From Kitasatospora sp. NBC_01287 (GTDB lineage Bacteria; Actinomycetota; Actinomycetes; Streptomycetales; Streptomycetaceae): a stretch of DNA of 64,000 nt. The notes under the pieces are model-generated. The model made no database searches, was not told where the DNA came from, and worked only from the letters and a program-made list of their open reading frames with translations. Shown here in pieces: positions 36,465-44,345 of this stretch (position 1 is its first letter; every line of letters begins with the position of its first letter). The stretch lies in contig NZ_JAPEPB010000001.1 in assembly GCF_026340565.1 (NCBI RefSeq), positions 7,724,001-7,788,000 of the forward strand, read 5' to 3'. A program made the position numbers and the translations under genes.

Positions 36465-37439
36465 CTACCTCTTGCTGTCGCCCGGGGCGAGCAAGCTGGT
36501 GACCTCGGCGATCGCCTCCGGGGAGGGCTTGAAGTAGCGACGGACGTTCTCCGTCTTCTTGTGCCGGGACTTCGCCATCAGCATCAGCAGGCTCGCGCCG
36601 GCCTCACCGAGGTGGGTCAGGGAGGAGTGCCGCCACTCGTGCAGGTCCCAGCAAGTGCCCGGCCCGCCGAGCGCGGTGTGCTCGTCCAACAGCGCGCGGG
36701 CCTGTCCGTAGGAGAGGCGGGCGAGCCCGGTATCCGGGCAGACGTCGCGCGGGCCGACGACCTTCCCGGGGCCAGGGCGGCGGTGGGTGACGAACACCGG
36801 TCCGCGGGTACGGCCCCTGAGGAGGCGAGGTAGTAGCCGGGCGGTGCCGGCATCCCAGTACACCGTCTCCAGCACGAAGTCCTCGCGCGCCTGGCCCCGG
36901 CGGCGGGCCTTGGGCTGAGCGCCCTTCGCCTTCACCCGGCAGCGCCGGCCAGCCAGATCCAGATCCTCGATGTTGACACCCAGGACCTCCTCCGCCCGGG
37001 CGCACGTCTCGTAGAGCATCCGCCACAGCGTCTTCTCCCGCAGGTGCACATCGCGGCGGGCGATCAGCCGGTCGATCGCCATCTTCGAGCGCACCGGGGT
37101 CTCCGAGTTCGGCGCCGCCAGCCGCCTTGCCCACACCGGCACTCTCGGCCCGTCGTAGCCGCGTTCGGCACACCAGCTCGTCCAGGACAGGACCGCGCCG
37201 CGGCGGGCGTTCCAGGTGTTCACCGCCGAGCTGCCCCACAGCAGCTCCAGCGCCTCCCCGAGCTCGTCGTCCGCCACCGAGTCGAACGGCCTGCCCTCGC
37301 CGATCCGCTCGGCGGTCTTTCCGACGGCGATGCCGTAGTTCCGGACGGTGTTCGGGTTGCCGAGCGAGTCGAGGAACAGGTCGGCCGCCGTCCGGACGGT
37401 CACCGCCTTCCCGGTCGGGAGCAGAACGACGGCGGGCAC
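36465..37439 (-). CDS. tnpI: Tyrosine recombinase, probable TnpI resolvase of the Tn3 element
   Basis: 324 residues from GTG 37439, five bases after AAGGGGGA. The catalytic set is visible: Arg in YETCARAEEVLG, HxxR in DLHEWRHSSLTHLG, His in KSRHKKTENV and a Tyr in RRYFKP. It sits near the right transposon end, transcribed inward, with three copies of an 11-bp motif just upstream. This is how TnpI genes and IRS sites are arranged in tyrosine-recombinase Tn3 elements. The enzyme would resolve cointegrates. No serine resolvase is present in the element, in keeping with this role. Confidence 0.82.
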   Translation of the reverse strand: MPAVVLLPTGKAVTVRTAADLFLDSLGNPNTVRNYGIAVGKTAERIGEGRPFDSVADDELGEALELLWGSSAVNTWNARRGAVLSWTSWCAERGYDGPRVPVWARRLAAPNSETPVRSKMAIDRLIARRDVHLREKTLWRMLYETCARAEEVLGVNIEDLDLAGRRCRVKAKGAQPKARRRGQAREDFVLETVYWDAGTARLLPRLLRGRTRGPVFVTHRRPGPGKVVGPRDVCPDTGLARLSYGQARALLDEHTALGGPGTCWDLHEWRHSSLTHLGEAGASLLMLMAKSRHKKTENVRRYFKPSPEAIAEVTSLLAPGDSKR

Positions 37440-37452
37440 GGCATCCCCCTTG

Positions 37453-37546
37453 CCACAGATAACAGGGGCCGCTTCACGCAGCGTGCGAAAGACGCCGCCG
37501 CAGGTCGCGCTCAGTGATACCGCAGATAATAGGGCGTTATCTGTGG
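37453..37546. other. Predicted IRS cointegrate-resolution site
   Basis: Three copies of CCRCAGATAAY: direct at 37453-37463, direct at 37520-37530 and inverted at 37536-37546. The last two form a core of inverted 10-11 bp arms around a 5-7 bp spacer (AGGGC centre), the usual tyrosine-recombinase crossover layout. The first is an accessory direct repeat. The array lies 14 bp upstream of the recombinase start. Confidence 0.65.
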
Positions 37547-37608
37547 GAAGACTTCACCGCCGTCCTGAAGCCAACGACTCGCCAGCGGCCCACCAGTGGC
37601 GATCCGGC

Positions 37609-37646
37609 CTTAGCGCACGATCTGGCACGGATGTTCCTCAAGCCCC
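37609..37646 (-). repeat. Tn3-family right terminal inverted repeat (IRR)
   Basis: 38 bp. Read on the minus strand it starts GGGGCTTGAGGAACATCC and ends GTGCGCTAAG. It matches IRL at 37 of 38 positions. Confidence 0.93.
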
Positions 37647-37904
37647 GTGTACGCACTGGCCGGAACGCTCTGGGCCTGCACCACAGGGAACTGGCATCTC
37701 GACTACGAGGCTGCCGCGATCGACCGGCGGGTCGTCGGCCCCGCAGGGCTGCGCGACGCCATTGCCGCCCGCCGCGTTCCCCTGGCGAGGGTGACCCCGT
37801 GGCCGGAGCTGCAGGACATCCTGTGCGAAGTCCTGCTCTCCGAGCCGGACAACCGGCCCACCGCCGGAGAACTCGCCGCCCTGATCGGCACGATGGAAAC
37901 GTGA
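37647..37904 (+). pseudogene. C-terminal remnant of a Ser/Thr protein kinase domain
   Basis: The frame opens at the first base after IRR and reads VYALAGTLWACTTGNW, then LCEVLLSEPDNRPTAGELAAL. These are kinase subdomain IX (normally SDVYALA) and the conserved Arg region of subdomain XI (RPTAxEL). The ATP-binding and catalytic loops are absent, cut off at the transposon end. It cannot encode a functional kinase. Its stop overlaps the start of the next gene (GTGA). Confidence 0.78.
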
Positions 37905-38401
37905 TTGAACTGCGGGAACTGACTCCCGAGGACACCGGGGCGCTCCAGCAGATCTACAGCTCGGAATCGACCAGGTTCCTCGGACGCGGACCAATGAACG
38001 AAGCCGAAGCACTGCGCTACACGAGCGCCGCAATGGCCGCCGCAGCGCGGACGCCCCGCACGCGGTACGTCCTCGGTATCACCGTGCGTGCCGAGCTCCT
38101 CGGTGTCATCAAGCTCGATCGGGACGGCCCCGCCGCCACGATCAGCTATATCCTGCGCGTGGATGTCTGGGGAAGAGGCTACGCCACCAAGGGAGTTCGC
38201 AAGGTCCTCGCCTTGGGTCTCGGCCACCTCGGGCTGCCGGAGATCCGTGCCAAGCACCACCCGGACAACCCCGCCTCGGGGCGTGTCCTCACGAAATCCG
38301 GCTTCACCCCCGCCGGCAGGGTCGACGGGTTCGAGACCTACCTCATCCAGCCGCCGCCCCCTGTCCCAGCCGTCTGGCTTGAGGCCGGCCCCGAACAGTG
38401 A
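37901..38401 (+). CDS. GNAT-family N-acetyltransferase
   Basis: 166 residues from GTG 37901, overlapping the kinase-remnant stop codon. GNAT marks: MIELRELTPEDTGAL start, strand VLGITVRAELLGVIKL, acetyl-CoA loop region VWGRGYATKGVRKVLALGL (R/Q-x-x-G-x-G/A) and PDNPASGRVLTKSGFTPAG at the end. Substrate unknown; the RimJ/RimL-type layout suggests protein N-termini or small amines. It was probably coupled to the now broken kinase gene. It lies between the two halves of the HAD gene, outside the transposon. Confidence 0.88.
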   Translation: MIELRELTPEDTGALQQIYSSESTRFLGRGPMNEAEALRYTSAAMAAAARTPRTRYVLGITVRAELLGVIKLDRDGPAATISYILRVDVWGRGYATKGVRKVLALGLGHLGLPEIRAKHHPDNPASGRVLTKSGFTPAGRVDGFETYLIQPPPPVPAVWLEAGPEQ

Positions 38402-38485
38402 GAGCACCATGGAACGAGGTCAGCGACCTCGCCCACCCGGCCCGGGGCCGTCGCGGTAACACCCGGCAGCTCAGCCGGGACACTG

Positions 38486-38650
38486 ACCAGGCTGTCGCCC
38501 ATACGAGGGTGCAGAGCAGCGCGGCGAGTCGGGGCCCGAGGGTGGGGTCGAGTCGGTCCAGCAGCGGATTTCCGGTGGCGCGGGGCGGGGCAGGGCGGCT
38601 CCGCTGGGGGCCGTCGATGTCGAGGAAGGGCAGCCGGGTGGTCCGCGGTG
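38486..38650 (-). pseudogene. N-terminal remnant of the HAD-like hydrolase gene
   Basis: The minus strand reads RLPFLDIDGP (HAD motif I, DxD), then NPLLDRLDPTLGPRLAAL and LVWATAW before similarity stops near 38486. The segment between motif I and NPLL is shorter than usual and there is no in-frame start, so the fragment is decayed. It complements the 3' fragment at 27988-28280: together they lack only about ten residues between VWATAW and PLLGLP. The rest of 38402-38736 shows no gene. Confidence 0.65.
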
Positions 38651-38736
38651 CTGGTCATGGGCGCACGACAGCGCGGCGCGAGATTTTGCCGAACGGTCGA
38701 CCAACGGCGGCCGTGGCGCGGGTAGCTTCGCTGACC

Positions 38737-39045
38737 ATGAGTCCGATCAACGTGTTCGACACCGCGGCCGCGCTGCCGCGGGCCTGGCGGTCCCAGCTGC
38801 TCGGGCAGGTGGGGACGGCCCGGCTGAAGGTGCTGCGGATGGACGAGCTGCCCGTCGAGGAGGAGGTGCACGCTGCCGCCGAGCTGCTGTTCGTCCTCGA
38901 CGGGCGGCTGGAACTTCACCTGGGGGAAGAGGACATGACGGTGCGTCAGGGCGAGGTCTGCGAGGTTCCGGCCGGGGTCCGGCACGCCGTGCGGGCCGGG
39001 AGCGCGGGCACGCTGGTGATCCTGGAGGTGGCCGAGCCGGGGTGA
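38737..39045 (+). CDS. Small cupin-domain protein
   Basis: 102 residues from ATG 38737, a single cupin barrel: VHAAAELLFVLDGRLELHLGEED is motif 1-like (the usual metal His residues are only partly kept), and VCEVPAGVRHAVRAG is motif 2 with one His. It could be a metal-binding enzyme or a sensor. There is no good ribosome site; a TAGCTT box 14 bases upstream suggests a nearly leaderless transcript. It converges on the NRPS operon across a large palindrome. Confidence 0.83.
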   Translation: MSPINVFDTAAALPRAWRSQLLGQVGTARLKVLRMDELPVEEEVHAAAELLFVLDGRLELHLGEEDMTVRQGEVCEVPAGVRHAVRAGSAGTLVILEVAEPG

Positions 39046-39206
39046 GCCGGGGTGAGGAGGCGCGAGGCGGCCTGCGGGGGGAGCGGCCGGCCGGCACTGT
39101 CGGTGTACCGGCCGGCCACCGGGTCGGGGGGGCTCCGGCCACCGGGATGCGGTGGGCTCCCACTGGTGTGACGGGCCGTGGGGTCCGTGCGGTTCACCGG
39201 CGGCGA

Positions 39207-39277
39207 GCGCCTGAACGTGTCCGGGGTCCCGCCGATCGATCGGCGGGACCCCGGACACCTCGGACACGTTCAGGCGC
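39207..39277. terminator. Large nested palindrome, bidirectional terminator
   Basis: 39217-39258 is a perfect 42-bp palindrome centred on GATCGATC. Outer arms 39207-39223 and 39261-39277 are also perfect 17-bp inverted repeats, partly overlapping the inner structure. It lies between the convergent cupin and A-PCP genes. Confidence 0.85.
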
Positions 39278-39283
39278 GGCGGC

Positions 39284-41104
39284 TCAGTCCACCCGTGCCG
39301 GGCTCGCCTCCAGGGTGCGGGCCAGGTCGCGGACGGTCGGCGCGTCGAAGATCTCCGCGAGCCGCAGCCGCACCGCGAACTGCTGCTCCAGGCGGCCAGC
39401 CAGTTGGGCGGCGGTCAGCGAGGTGCCGCCCAGGGCGAAGAAGGAGATGTCGCGCGGGACGGCGGCGACGCCGAGGATCTCGCGGAACAGGTCGGCGAGC
39501 AGCTGCTCGGTGGTGCCCCGCGGGCTGTCGCCGTCGGCGCCCTGGGTGCGCAGGCGCACGGCCAGGGCGGCCAGGGTGTGCCGGTCGACCTTGCGGTCCT
39601 CCAGCACCGGGAGCTGGTCGAGGCGGTGGATCTGGCCGGGGACCAGGTAGCCGGGCAGCGCCGCGGCGAGGGCGGTGCGCAGCTGGTCCTCGGTCAGCCG
39701 GCTGCCGCCGGAGGGGACGTAGAAGAGGCAGAGGTCCTCGCAGGCGCCGTCCGGGCCGGCCAGCGGGACCACCGCGCAGCTGCCCACGCCCTCGACCCGG
39801 CGGGCGCCCTGCTCGACGTCGTCCAGTTCGACCCGGAAGCCGCGCAGCTTCACCTGGCGGTCGGCGCGGCCCTCGAAGTGGATCAGGCCCTGCTCGGACC
39901 AGCGGCCCAGGTCGCCGGTCCGGTAGACCAGCACCGGCGCGCCGTCCTGGCCCAGCGGCAGGGCGACGAAGCGCTGCGCGGTCAGCCCGGGGTCGTTCAG
40001 GTAGCCGAGCGCGAGGCCCGCGCCGGAGAGGCAGATCTCGCCGGTCTCGCCGACGGCGCAGAGTTGGTCCGCGCCGTCCAGGATGTGCACGGCGGTGTTG
40101 TCGTAGGGGCGGCCGATCGGGATGCCGGGGCCGCTCTCGTCGCAGTCGGCGAGGGTGACCAGGTGGCCGGTGGCGGCGATGGTCGACTCGACCGGTCCGT
40201 ACATGTTGTGCAGCGGGATGCCGGGGTGGCGCTCCAGGAACCGGCGGGCGTGGGTGGCGGAGAGCCGCTCGCCGCCGGTGCCCAGCACCTTCAGGCCGGC
40301 GAAGGCGTCCAGGTCGCTGTCGACCACCAGGTGGAAGACGGCGGTGGGCAGGAAGACGGTGTCCACGTCCTGCTCGGCGATCAGCTCGCGCAGCCGGCGG
40401 GCCAGTTCGAGGGAGTCCTGCTGGATCACGATGGTGCCGCCGCCGAGCAGCACGGCCCAGGAGTCCAGGCCGAAGGCGTCCCAGGTGGCGGCGAGCGACT
40501 GCGGCATCACGGCCCCGCCGCCGACCGGGGCGAAGGCCCACCGGTCGAAGAGGCGCACGTTGCCGCGGTGCGCGGTGAGCACGCCCTTGGGGGTGCCGGT
40601 GCTGCCGGAGGTGAAGAAGACGGCGCTCGGGTCGTCGCCGGTGACCGCGACCGGGGTGGGGCGCCGACCGGGCTCGACGGCCTCCACGGCGGGCGGCGCC
40701 CACGCGGGCTTCGCCCACGGGCCGGCCTCGGTGGTGACCAGCACCGGTCCGGCCAGCCGCTCCAGCAGGCCGTCCAGCCGGGGCCTGGGCCAGCGCGGGT
40801 CGAGCGCGGCATAGGCGGCGCCGCGCCGCAGCACGGCGAGCAGCACGGCCAGGAACTCCGGGGAGCGCGGCATCAGCACCGGGACCAGGGTGCCGGGGCC
40901 GACACCGAGTCGCTCCAGCTCGGCGGCGTAGGCGTGGGAGGCCTCGGCCAGTTCGGCGTAACCGACCCGGCGCTCGCCGTGGCGCACCGCGACGGCCCGC
41001 GGCCCGCGCTCGACGCACCAGTCGAAGAGCTCGTGCACGGTCTGTCCGCGGGTCGGCGGGTGGGGAGCCGGATTCCACTCCGGGTGGGGCGCTGGTCCTG
41101 CCAC
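39284..41104 (-). CDS. Stand-alone NRPS adenylation-thiolation protein (A-PCP)
   Basis: 606 residues from GTG 41104, eight bases after AGGAGG. It activates an amino acid as the AMP ester and loads it on its own carrier domain. Adenylation marks: A3 FFTSGSTGTPKG, A5 NMYGPVESTI, A7 YRTGDLGRW, A8 GRADRQVKLRGFRVE, A10 Lys in DRKVDRHTL. PCP: FFALGGTSL at about residue 550. Hand alignment to the phenylalanine-activating A domain gives pocket residues D-A-L-F-G-G-M-I-A-K; the leading Asp indicates an alpha-amino acid, but I cannot name it. It is the last gene of the minus operon and probably supplies the amino acid to the upstream C-A*-PCP protein, whose A domain looks dead. Confidence 0.93.
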   Translation of the reverse strand: MAGPAPHPEWNPAPHPPTRGQTVHELFDWCVERGPRAVAVRHGERRVGYAELAEASHAYAAELERLGVGPGTLVPVLMPRSPEFLAVLLAVLRRGAAYAALDPRWPRPRLDGLLERLAGPVLVTTEAGPWAKPAWAPPAVEAVEPGRRPTPVAVTGDDPSAVFFTSGSTGTPKGVLTAHRGNVRLFDRWAFAPVGGGAVMPQSLAATWDAFGLDSWAVLLGGGTIVIQQDSLELARRLRELIAEQDVDTVFLPTAVFHLVVDSDLDAFAGLKVLGTGGERLSATHARRFLERHPGIPLHNMYGPVESTIAATGHLVTLADCDESGPGIPIGRPYDNTAVHILDGADQLCAVGETGEICLSGAGLALGYLNDPGLTAQRFVALPLGQDGAPVLVYRTGDLGRWSEQGLIHFEGRADRQVKLRGFRVELDDVEQGARRVEGVGSCAVVPLAGPDGACEDLCLFYVPSGGSRLTEDQLRTALAAALPGYLVPGQIHRLDQLPVLEDRKVDRHTLAALAVRLRTQGADGDSPRGTTEQLLADLFREILGVAAVPRDISFFALGGTSLTAAQLAGRLEQQFAVRLRLAEIFDAPTVRDLARTLEASPARVD

Positions 41105-41154
41105 GGCTGGGTCCTCCTGGACACAAGAACGGACACGAGAAAGGGAGTCGGGGT

Positions 41155-41238
41155 GGGTGACGACGGCTGGGCGACGACAGTTGGGTGACGACGGCTGGGC
41201 GACGACAGCTGGGTGACGACGGCTGGGCGACGACAGCT
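41155..41238. repeat. Three tandem 28-bp repeats between NRPS genes
   Basis: Units 41155-41182, 41183-41210 and 41211-41238 are identical except for one base (T versus C near the end of unit 1). Each unit itself contains two related GACGACGGCTGG / GACGACAGCTGG halves. It occupies most of the 158-bp gap between the two NRPS genes. Confidence 0.92.
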
Positions 41239-41262
41239 GGGGCGGGCGCGCCGCGCCAGGGC

Positions 41263-44200
41263 TCAGGCGGCCCGCGCCACGGCGGTCATCCGGGCGGCCA
41301 GCGCCGCGGGCGTGGGGTGCTCGAAGGCGTCGGCCAGTCGCAGCCGGACCCCGGTGCGCTCCTCCACCCGCTGCACCAGCTGCGCGGCCAGCAGCGAATG
41401 GCCGCCGCTGGTGAAGAAGTTGGCGTCCGCGTCGAGGTCGGGGCGGCCGATCAGCTCCTGCCAGAGCCCGACCAGCAGCGGCAGGTGCTCGTCGCCGCCC
41501 GGGCCGGCCAGGGCCAGCGCCTCGGTGGCCACGGCGGGCAGTGCCAACTGGTCGACGGTGCCGTCCGGGGCGCTTGGCAGCGCGGCCAGCACGGCGATCC
41601 GGTCGGGAACGGCGGCGTGCGGCAGCCGCGCGGTGGCCAGGTCCTGGAGTTCGGCGATCAGCTGCGGGTCGTCCTGGCGCAGGCCGGGCACCCGCTGGAC
41701 CAGGGCGACCAGCACGGGGTCGGCCGCACCAGGGCCGGGCAGCTCCAGCACGGCGGCGGCGGCCACCGAGGGGTGTCCGGCCAGCACCTGCTCGACCTGC
41801 TCGGGCTGGACCGCGCCGCCCTTGCGCCGCAGCCGGCGGCCCAGCTCGCCGAGCACCTCCAGGTCGCCCTCCCGGGTCCAGCGGCCCAGCAGGCCGGTGG
41901 GCGCCAGGGCGCCGGAGGCGGCGACGCGGATCTCGCCGCGCACCCCGATCGGCAGCGCGCCGCCATCGGGCGCGGTGACCTCGGCCCGCACGCCCGCCAG
42001 CGGCGTGAGCTCGGCCGGCACGCGGGTCCCTGCCGCTCGGAGCGCGGCCGCGCCCCACCAGCCGCGCAGCGTGTGCGGGCGGGCGCCGGCCGAGCGCAGC
42101 CGGGCGGCCAGCGCGAGGTTCAGGCCCGCGCCGGTGACCAGCACCGGGCGGTCGAGCAGCCTGCCCTCGACGGCGGCGAGCAGGCGCCACCAGTCGGTGG
42201 CGGGCGCCTGCAGCAGCGCGTCGGGGTGGGCCGCCAGGGTGTCGGTCAGCGCCGCCTCCTCGGCGGCGAGCACGATCCGCCCGCCGGTGGCGAGCGGCAG
42301 CCAGACCTCCAGCAGTGCGCCCTCGGCCCCCAGCGGTGAGCGCCACAGCGCGTCCACCCGGTGGGCCGCCGTGCTCGCCCCCGCTCCGTCGCCGGTGGCC
42401 AGCTGCTTCGAGAAGTGGGAGAGCAGGACCGCGAGCTGACGATGCGTCAGTTCACCCACCGCCTCCGCGTCCGGGTCCGGCGCGGCGGTGAGCGGCTCGG
42501 GCAGGCCGCCCTCGCCCGGCGCGGCCAGCGCCACCAGCGGCAGTCGCTCGGCCACCGCCGCCGAGGCGGCCCCGGGGGCGGCCAGCACCAGCTTCACGTC
42601 CGCGTCCGCGTCCGCCGTCAGCTCCGTCAGCGGGACGTAGGAGGCGCCGGCCAGCCAGCAGCCCAGGGCGGCCGCGAGCAGCTCGGCGCCGGGCGCCGCG
42701 CTGACGCCCACGGTGTCCGCGCGGCCCACGCCGTGCGCCACCAGCAGCTCACGGGTGGCCAGCGCGGCCTGCCACAGCTGCCGGTAGCTGACCGAGCGGG
42801 ACGGCTCCTGGACGGCGACGGCGTCCGGCTCGGCGGCCACCCGGGCGGCGAGCGCCGGGACCAGCCCGGGGCCGTCGAAGGTGGGGCCGGCCGCCGCGCC
42901 CAGCACCGCGCGGTCGGTGTCGGAGAAGGCCGGCACCGCGCCGAGCGCCAGCTCCGGGTCCCGGCCGAGCCCGCTGAGCAGCTCGTCGTAGCGCTCCAGC
43001 AGCAGCTCCACCTCGTCGGCGGTGTGCACGTCGGTCGAGTAGATGGCCTTGATCTCGTAGCCCTCGCCGATCGGGACGATCAGGAACTCCAGGTCGAACT
43101 TGCTGCTCCCGGTCTCCACGATCTCCAGCCGCCCCGGCAGGCCGCCGATCCGGTACTCGCGGGTGCCGCGCCCGGGCAGGAAGTTGAAGACGTGCCGGAA
43201 GAGTGCCGAGCGCCAGGTCGCCTCGATCCGCGGCGCGTCGGCGAGCAGCACGTCCACCGGGGCGTCGGCGTGCGCGACCGCCTCCAGGAACCTGTCGCGG
43301 ACCTGGCGGACGAAGTCCTTGAAGGTGGCCCCGAGGTCGATGGTGGTGCGCAGCGGCAGGATGTTCACGTGGTAGCCGATCGTCCGCTGGACCTTCTGGT
43401 CGCGGATGTTGACCGGCAGGCCGACCGCGAAGTCGGGACCCGCGCCGTGCCGGGCGAGCAGCAGGAAGTAGGCGGCCAGCAGCACCACCGCGTCCGGTGC
43501 CCGTAGTGAGCGCTGGGCGCCGCGCAGCATCGCCGAGGCCTCGGCGGAGAGCCGGTGCACCCGGTGGTCGCCGGCCAGCGTGCCGGAGCCGCCGGGGCGG
43601 CTGCCCAGCCACAGCTCGCCGCTGTCCGGGTCGAAGCCCTCCAGCTGGGCCCGCCAGTACGCGAGGCTCTTGTCGTCGGGCACCCGCTCCTCGAAGGTCG
43701 GCACCTCCTCGACCGGGATCGCGGTCAGGTCCTGGCCGCCGGCCGCCAGGTCGTAGACGTGGGCCAGCTCCTCCAGGAAGACGGTGCTGGAGGTGCTGTC
43801 GAAGACCAGGTGGTGCACGGCCAGGCAGAGCACATCGGCGTCGGCCGTGGAGAAGAGCGCCAGGCGGACCAGCGGGCTGCCGTCCAGCGGGAACGTTCGG
43901 GCGACGAACTCGCGCAGCCCCTCGGTGAGTTCGGTTTCGGAGGCGACGCGGTGGCGCTCCAGCGGCAGGGTGGCGGGCTCGGGTGGCAGCACCGCCTTGC
44001 GCAGGCTGGTCGCGTCGGCGTGGTAGACCGTGCGGAGCACCGGGTGGCGGCGCAGCAGCGCGTTCACCGAGGCCAGCACCAGATCCGGGTCAAGGCGGCC
44101 CTCGACCCGCACGGTGGCGCCGGGCACGTTGTTGACGTTGCTGCCCGGCACCAGCCGCTCCAGCAGCCACATCGCCTCTTCCTTGCGCGTGGCGGCGGGC

Positions 44201-44289
44201 CGCGTCGCGGCCGGCTGCGCGCCGGCCGGCTGTGTGTCGGCCGGCCGGCCATCGGCGCCCGGCGCCTGGCTGTTCTCGCGAGGGTCCAT
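41263..44289 (-). CDS. NRPS C-A*-PCP protein with degenerate adenylation domain
   Basis: 1,008 residues from ATG 44289 (GGAG eight bases upstream). A Pro/Ala-rich leader of about 40 residues precedes a condensation domain (MWLLERLVPGSN, active-site VHHLVFD near residue 175, GYHVNILPLR), residues about 40-460. The following adenylation-like region (470-900) lacks the SGSTGxPKG loop (only ELTHRQLAVLLSHF is found there), the YGPTE motif and the A10 Lys, so it should not bind ATP productively. The PCP (FFTSGGHSLLAAQ) is near 940-1000. The protein probably condenses an acyl or aminoacyl donor with an amino acid that is loaded in trans, for example by the A-PCP encoded downstream. It lies 56 bp from the P450 gene in the same operon. 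Confidence 0.92.
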   Translation of the reverse strand: MDPRENSQAPGADGRPADTQPAGAQPAATRPAATRKEEAMWLLERLVPGSNVNNVPGATVRVEGRLDPDLVLASVNALLRRHPVLRTVYHADATSLRKAVLPPEPATLPLERHRVASETELTEGLREFVARTFPLDGSPLVRLALFSTADADVLCLAVHHLVFDSTSSTVFLEELAHVYDLAAGGQDLTAIPVEEVPTFEERVPDDKSLAYWRAQLEGFDPDSGELWLGSRPGGSGTLAGDHRVHRLSAEASAMLRGAQRSLRAPDAVVLLAAYFLLLARHGAGPDFAVGLPVNIRDQKVQRTIGYHVNILPLRTTIDLGATFKDFVRQVRDRFLEAVAHADAPVDVLLADAPRIEATWRSALFRHVFNFLPGRGTREYRIGGLPGRLEIVETGSSKFDLEFLIVPIGEGYEIKAIYSTDVHTADEVELLLERYDELLSGLGRDPELALGAVPAFSDTDRAVLGAAAGPTFDGPGLVPALAARVAAEPDAVAVQEPSRSVSYRQLWQAALATRELLVAHGVGRADTVGVSAAPGAELLAAALGCWLAGASYVPLTELTADADADVKLVLAAPGAASAAVAERLPLVALAAPGEGGLPEPLTAAPDPDAEAVGELTHRQLAVLLSHFSKQLATGDGAGASTAAHRVDALWRSPLGAEGALLEVWLPLATGGRIVLAAEEAALTDTLAAHPDALLQAPATDWWRLLAAVEGRLLDRPVLVTGAGLNLALAARLRSAGARPHTLRGWWGAAALRAAGTRVPAELTPLAGVRAEVTAPDGGALPIGVRGEIRVAASGALAPTGLLGRWTREGDLEVLGELGRRLRRKGGAVQPEQVEQVLAGHPSVAAAAVLELPGPGAADPVLVALVQRVPGLRQDDPQLIAELQDLATARLPHAAVPDRIAVLAALPSAPDGTVDQLALPAVATEALALAGPGGDEHLPLLVGLWQELIGRPDLDADANFFTSGGHSLLAAQLVQRVEERTGVRLRLADAFEHPTPAALAARMTAVARAA

Positions 44290-44345
44290 GTCCCCGTCTC
44301 CGTCCTCGTCCTCAGTAAGAAGTGTCCCGAAGGGCGTTCGGGGGA

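Larger units (their letters stand above)
28281..37646. mobile_element. Tn3-family transposon, TnpI type, carrying a nested Tn554-like insertion
   Basis: 9,366 bp bounded by 38-bp inverted repeats that begin GGGG and end TAAG, the Tn3-family signature; 37 of 38 positions match. Inside are a tnpA of the DUF4158/DDE type (split), an alpha/beta-hydrolase gene, a tyrosine recombinase placed as TnpI, and a repeat array resembling its IRS site. No 5-bp target duplication is present: the flanks are GGGGC on the left and GTGTA on the right. The flanking broken genes differ (HAD on the left, Ser/Thr kinase on the right), so this is not a simple insertion. TnpA is interrupted, so the element should be unable to transpose by itself. 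Confidence 0.9.

Noticed and set aside
28276..37651. Target-site duplication of the Tn3 element
   Set aside because: The flanks GGGGC and GTGTA do not match, and shifting the ends by one or two bases does not help.
38398..38736. N-terminal extension of the cupin protein (open frame from 38398)
   Set aside because: Composition is Arg/Ser-rich without motifs, while the opposite strand shows HAD fragments; the cupin domain is complete from ATG 38737.
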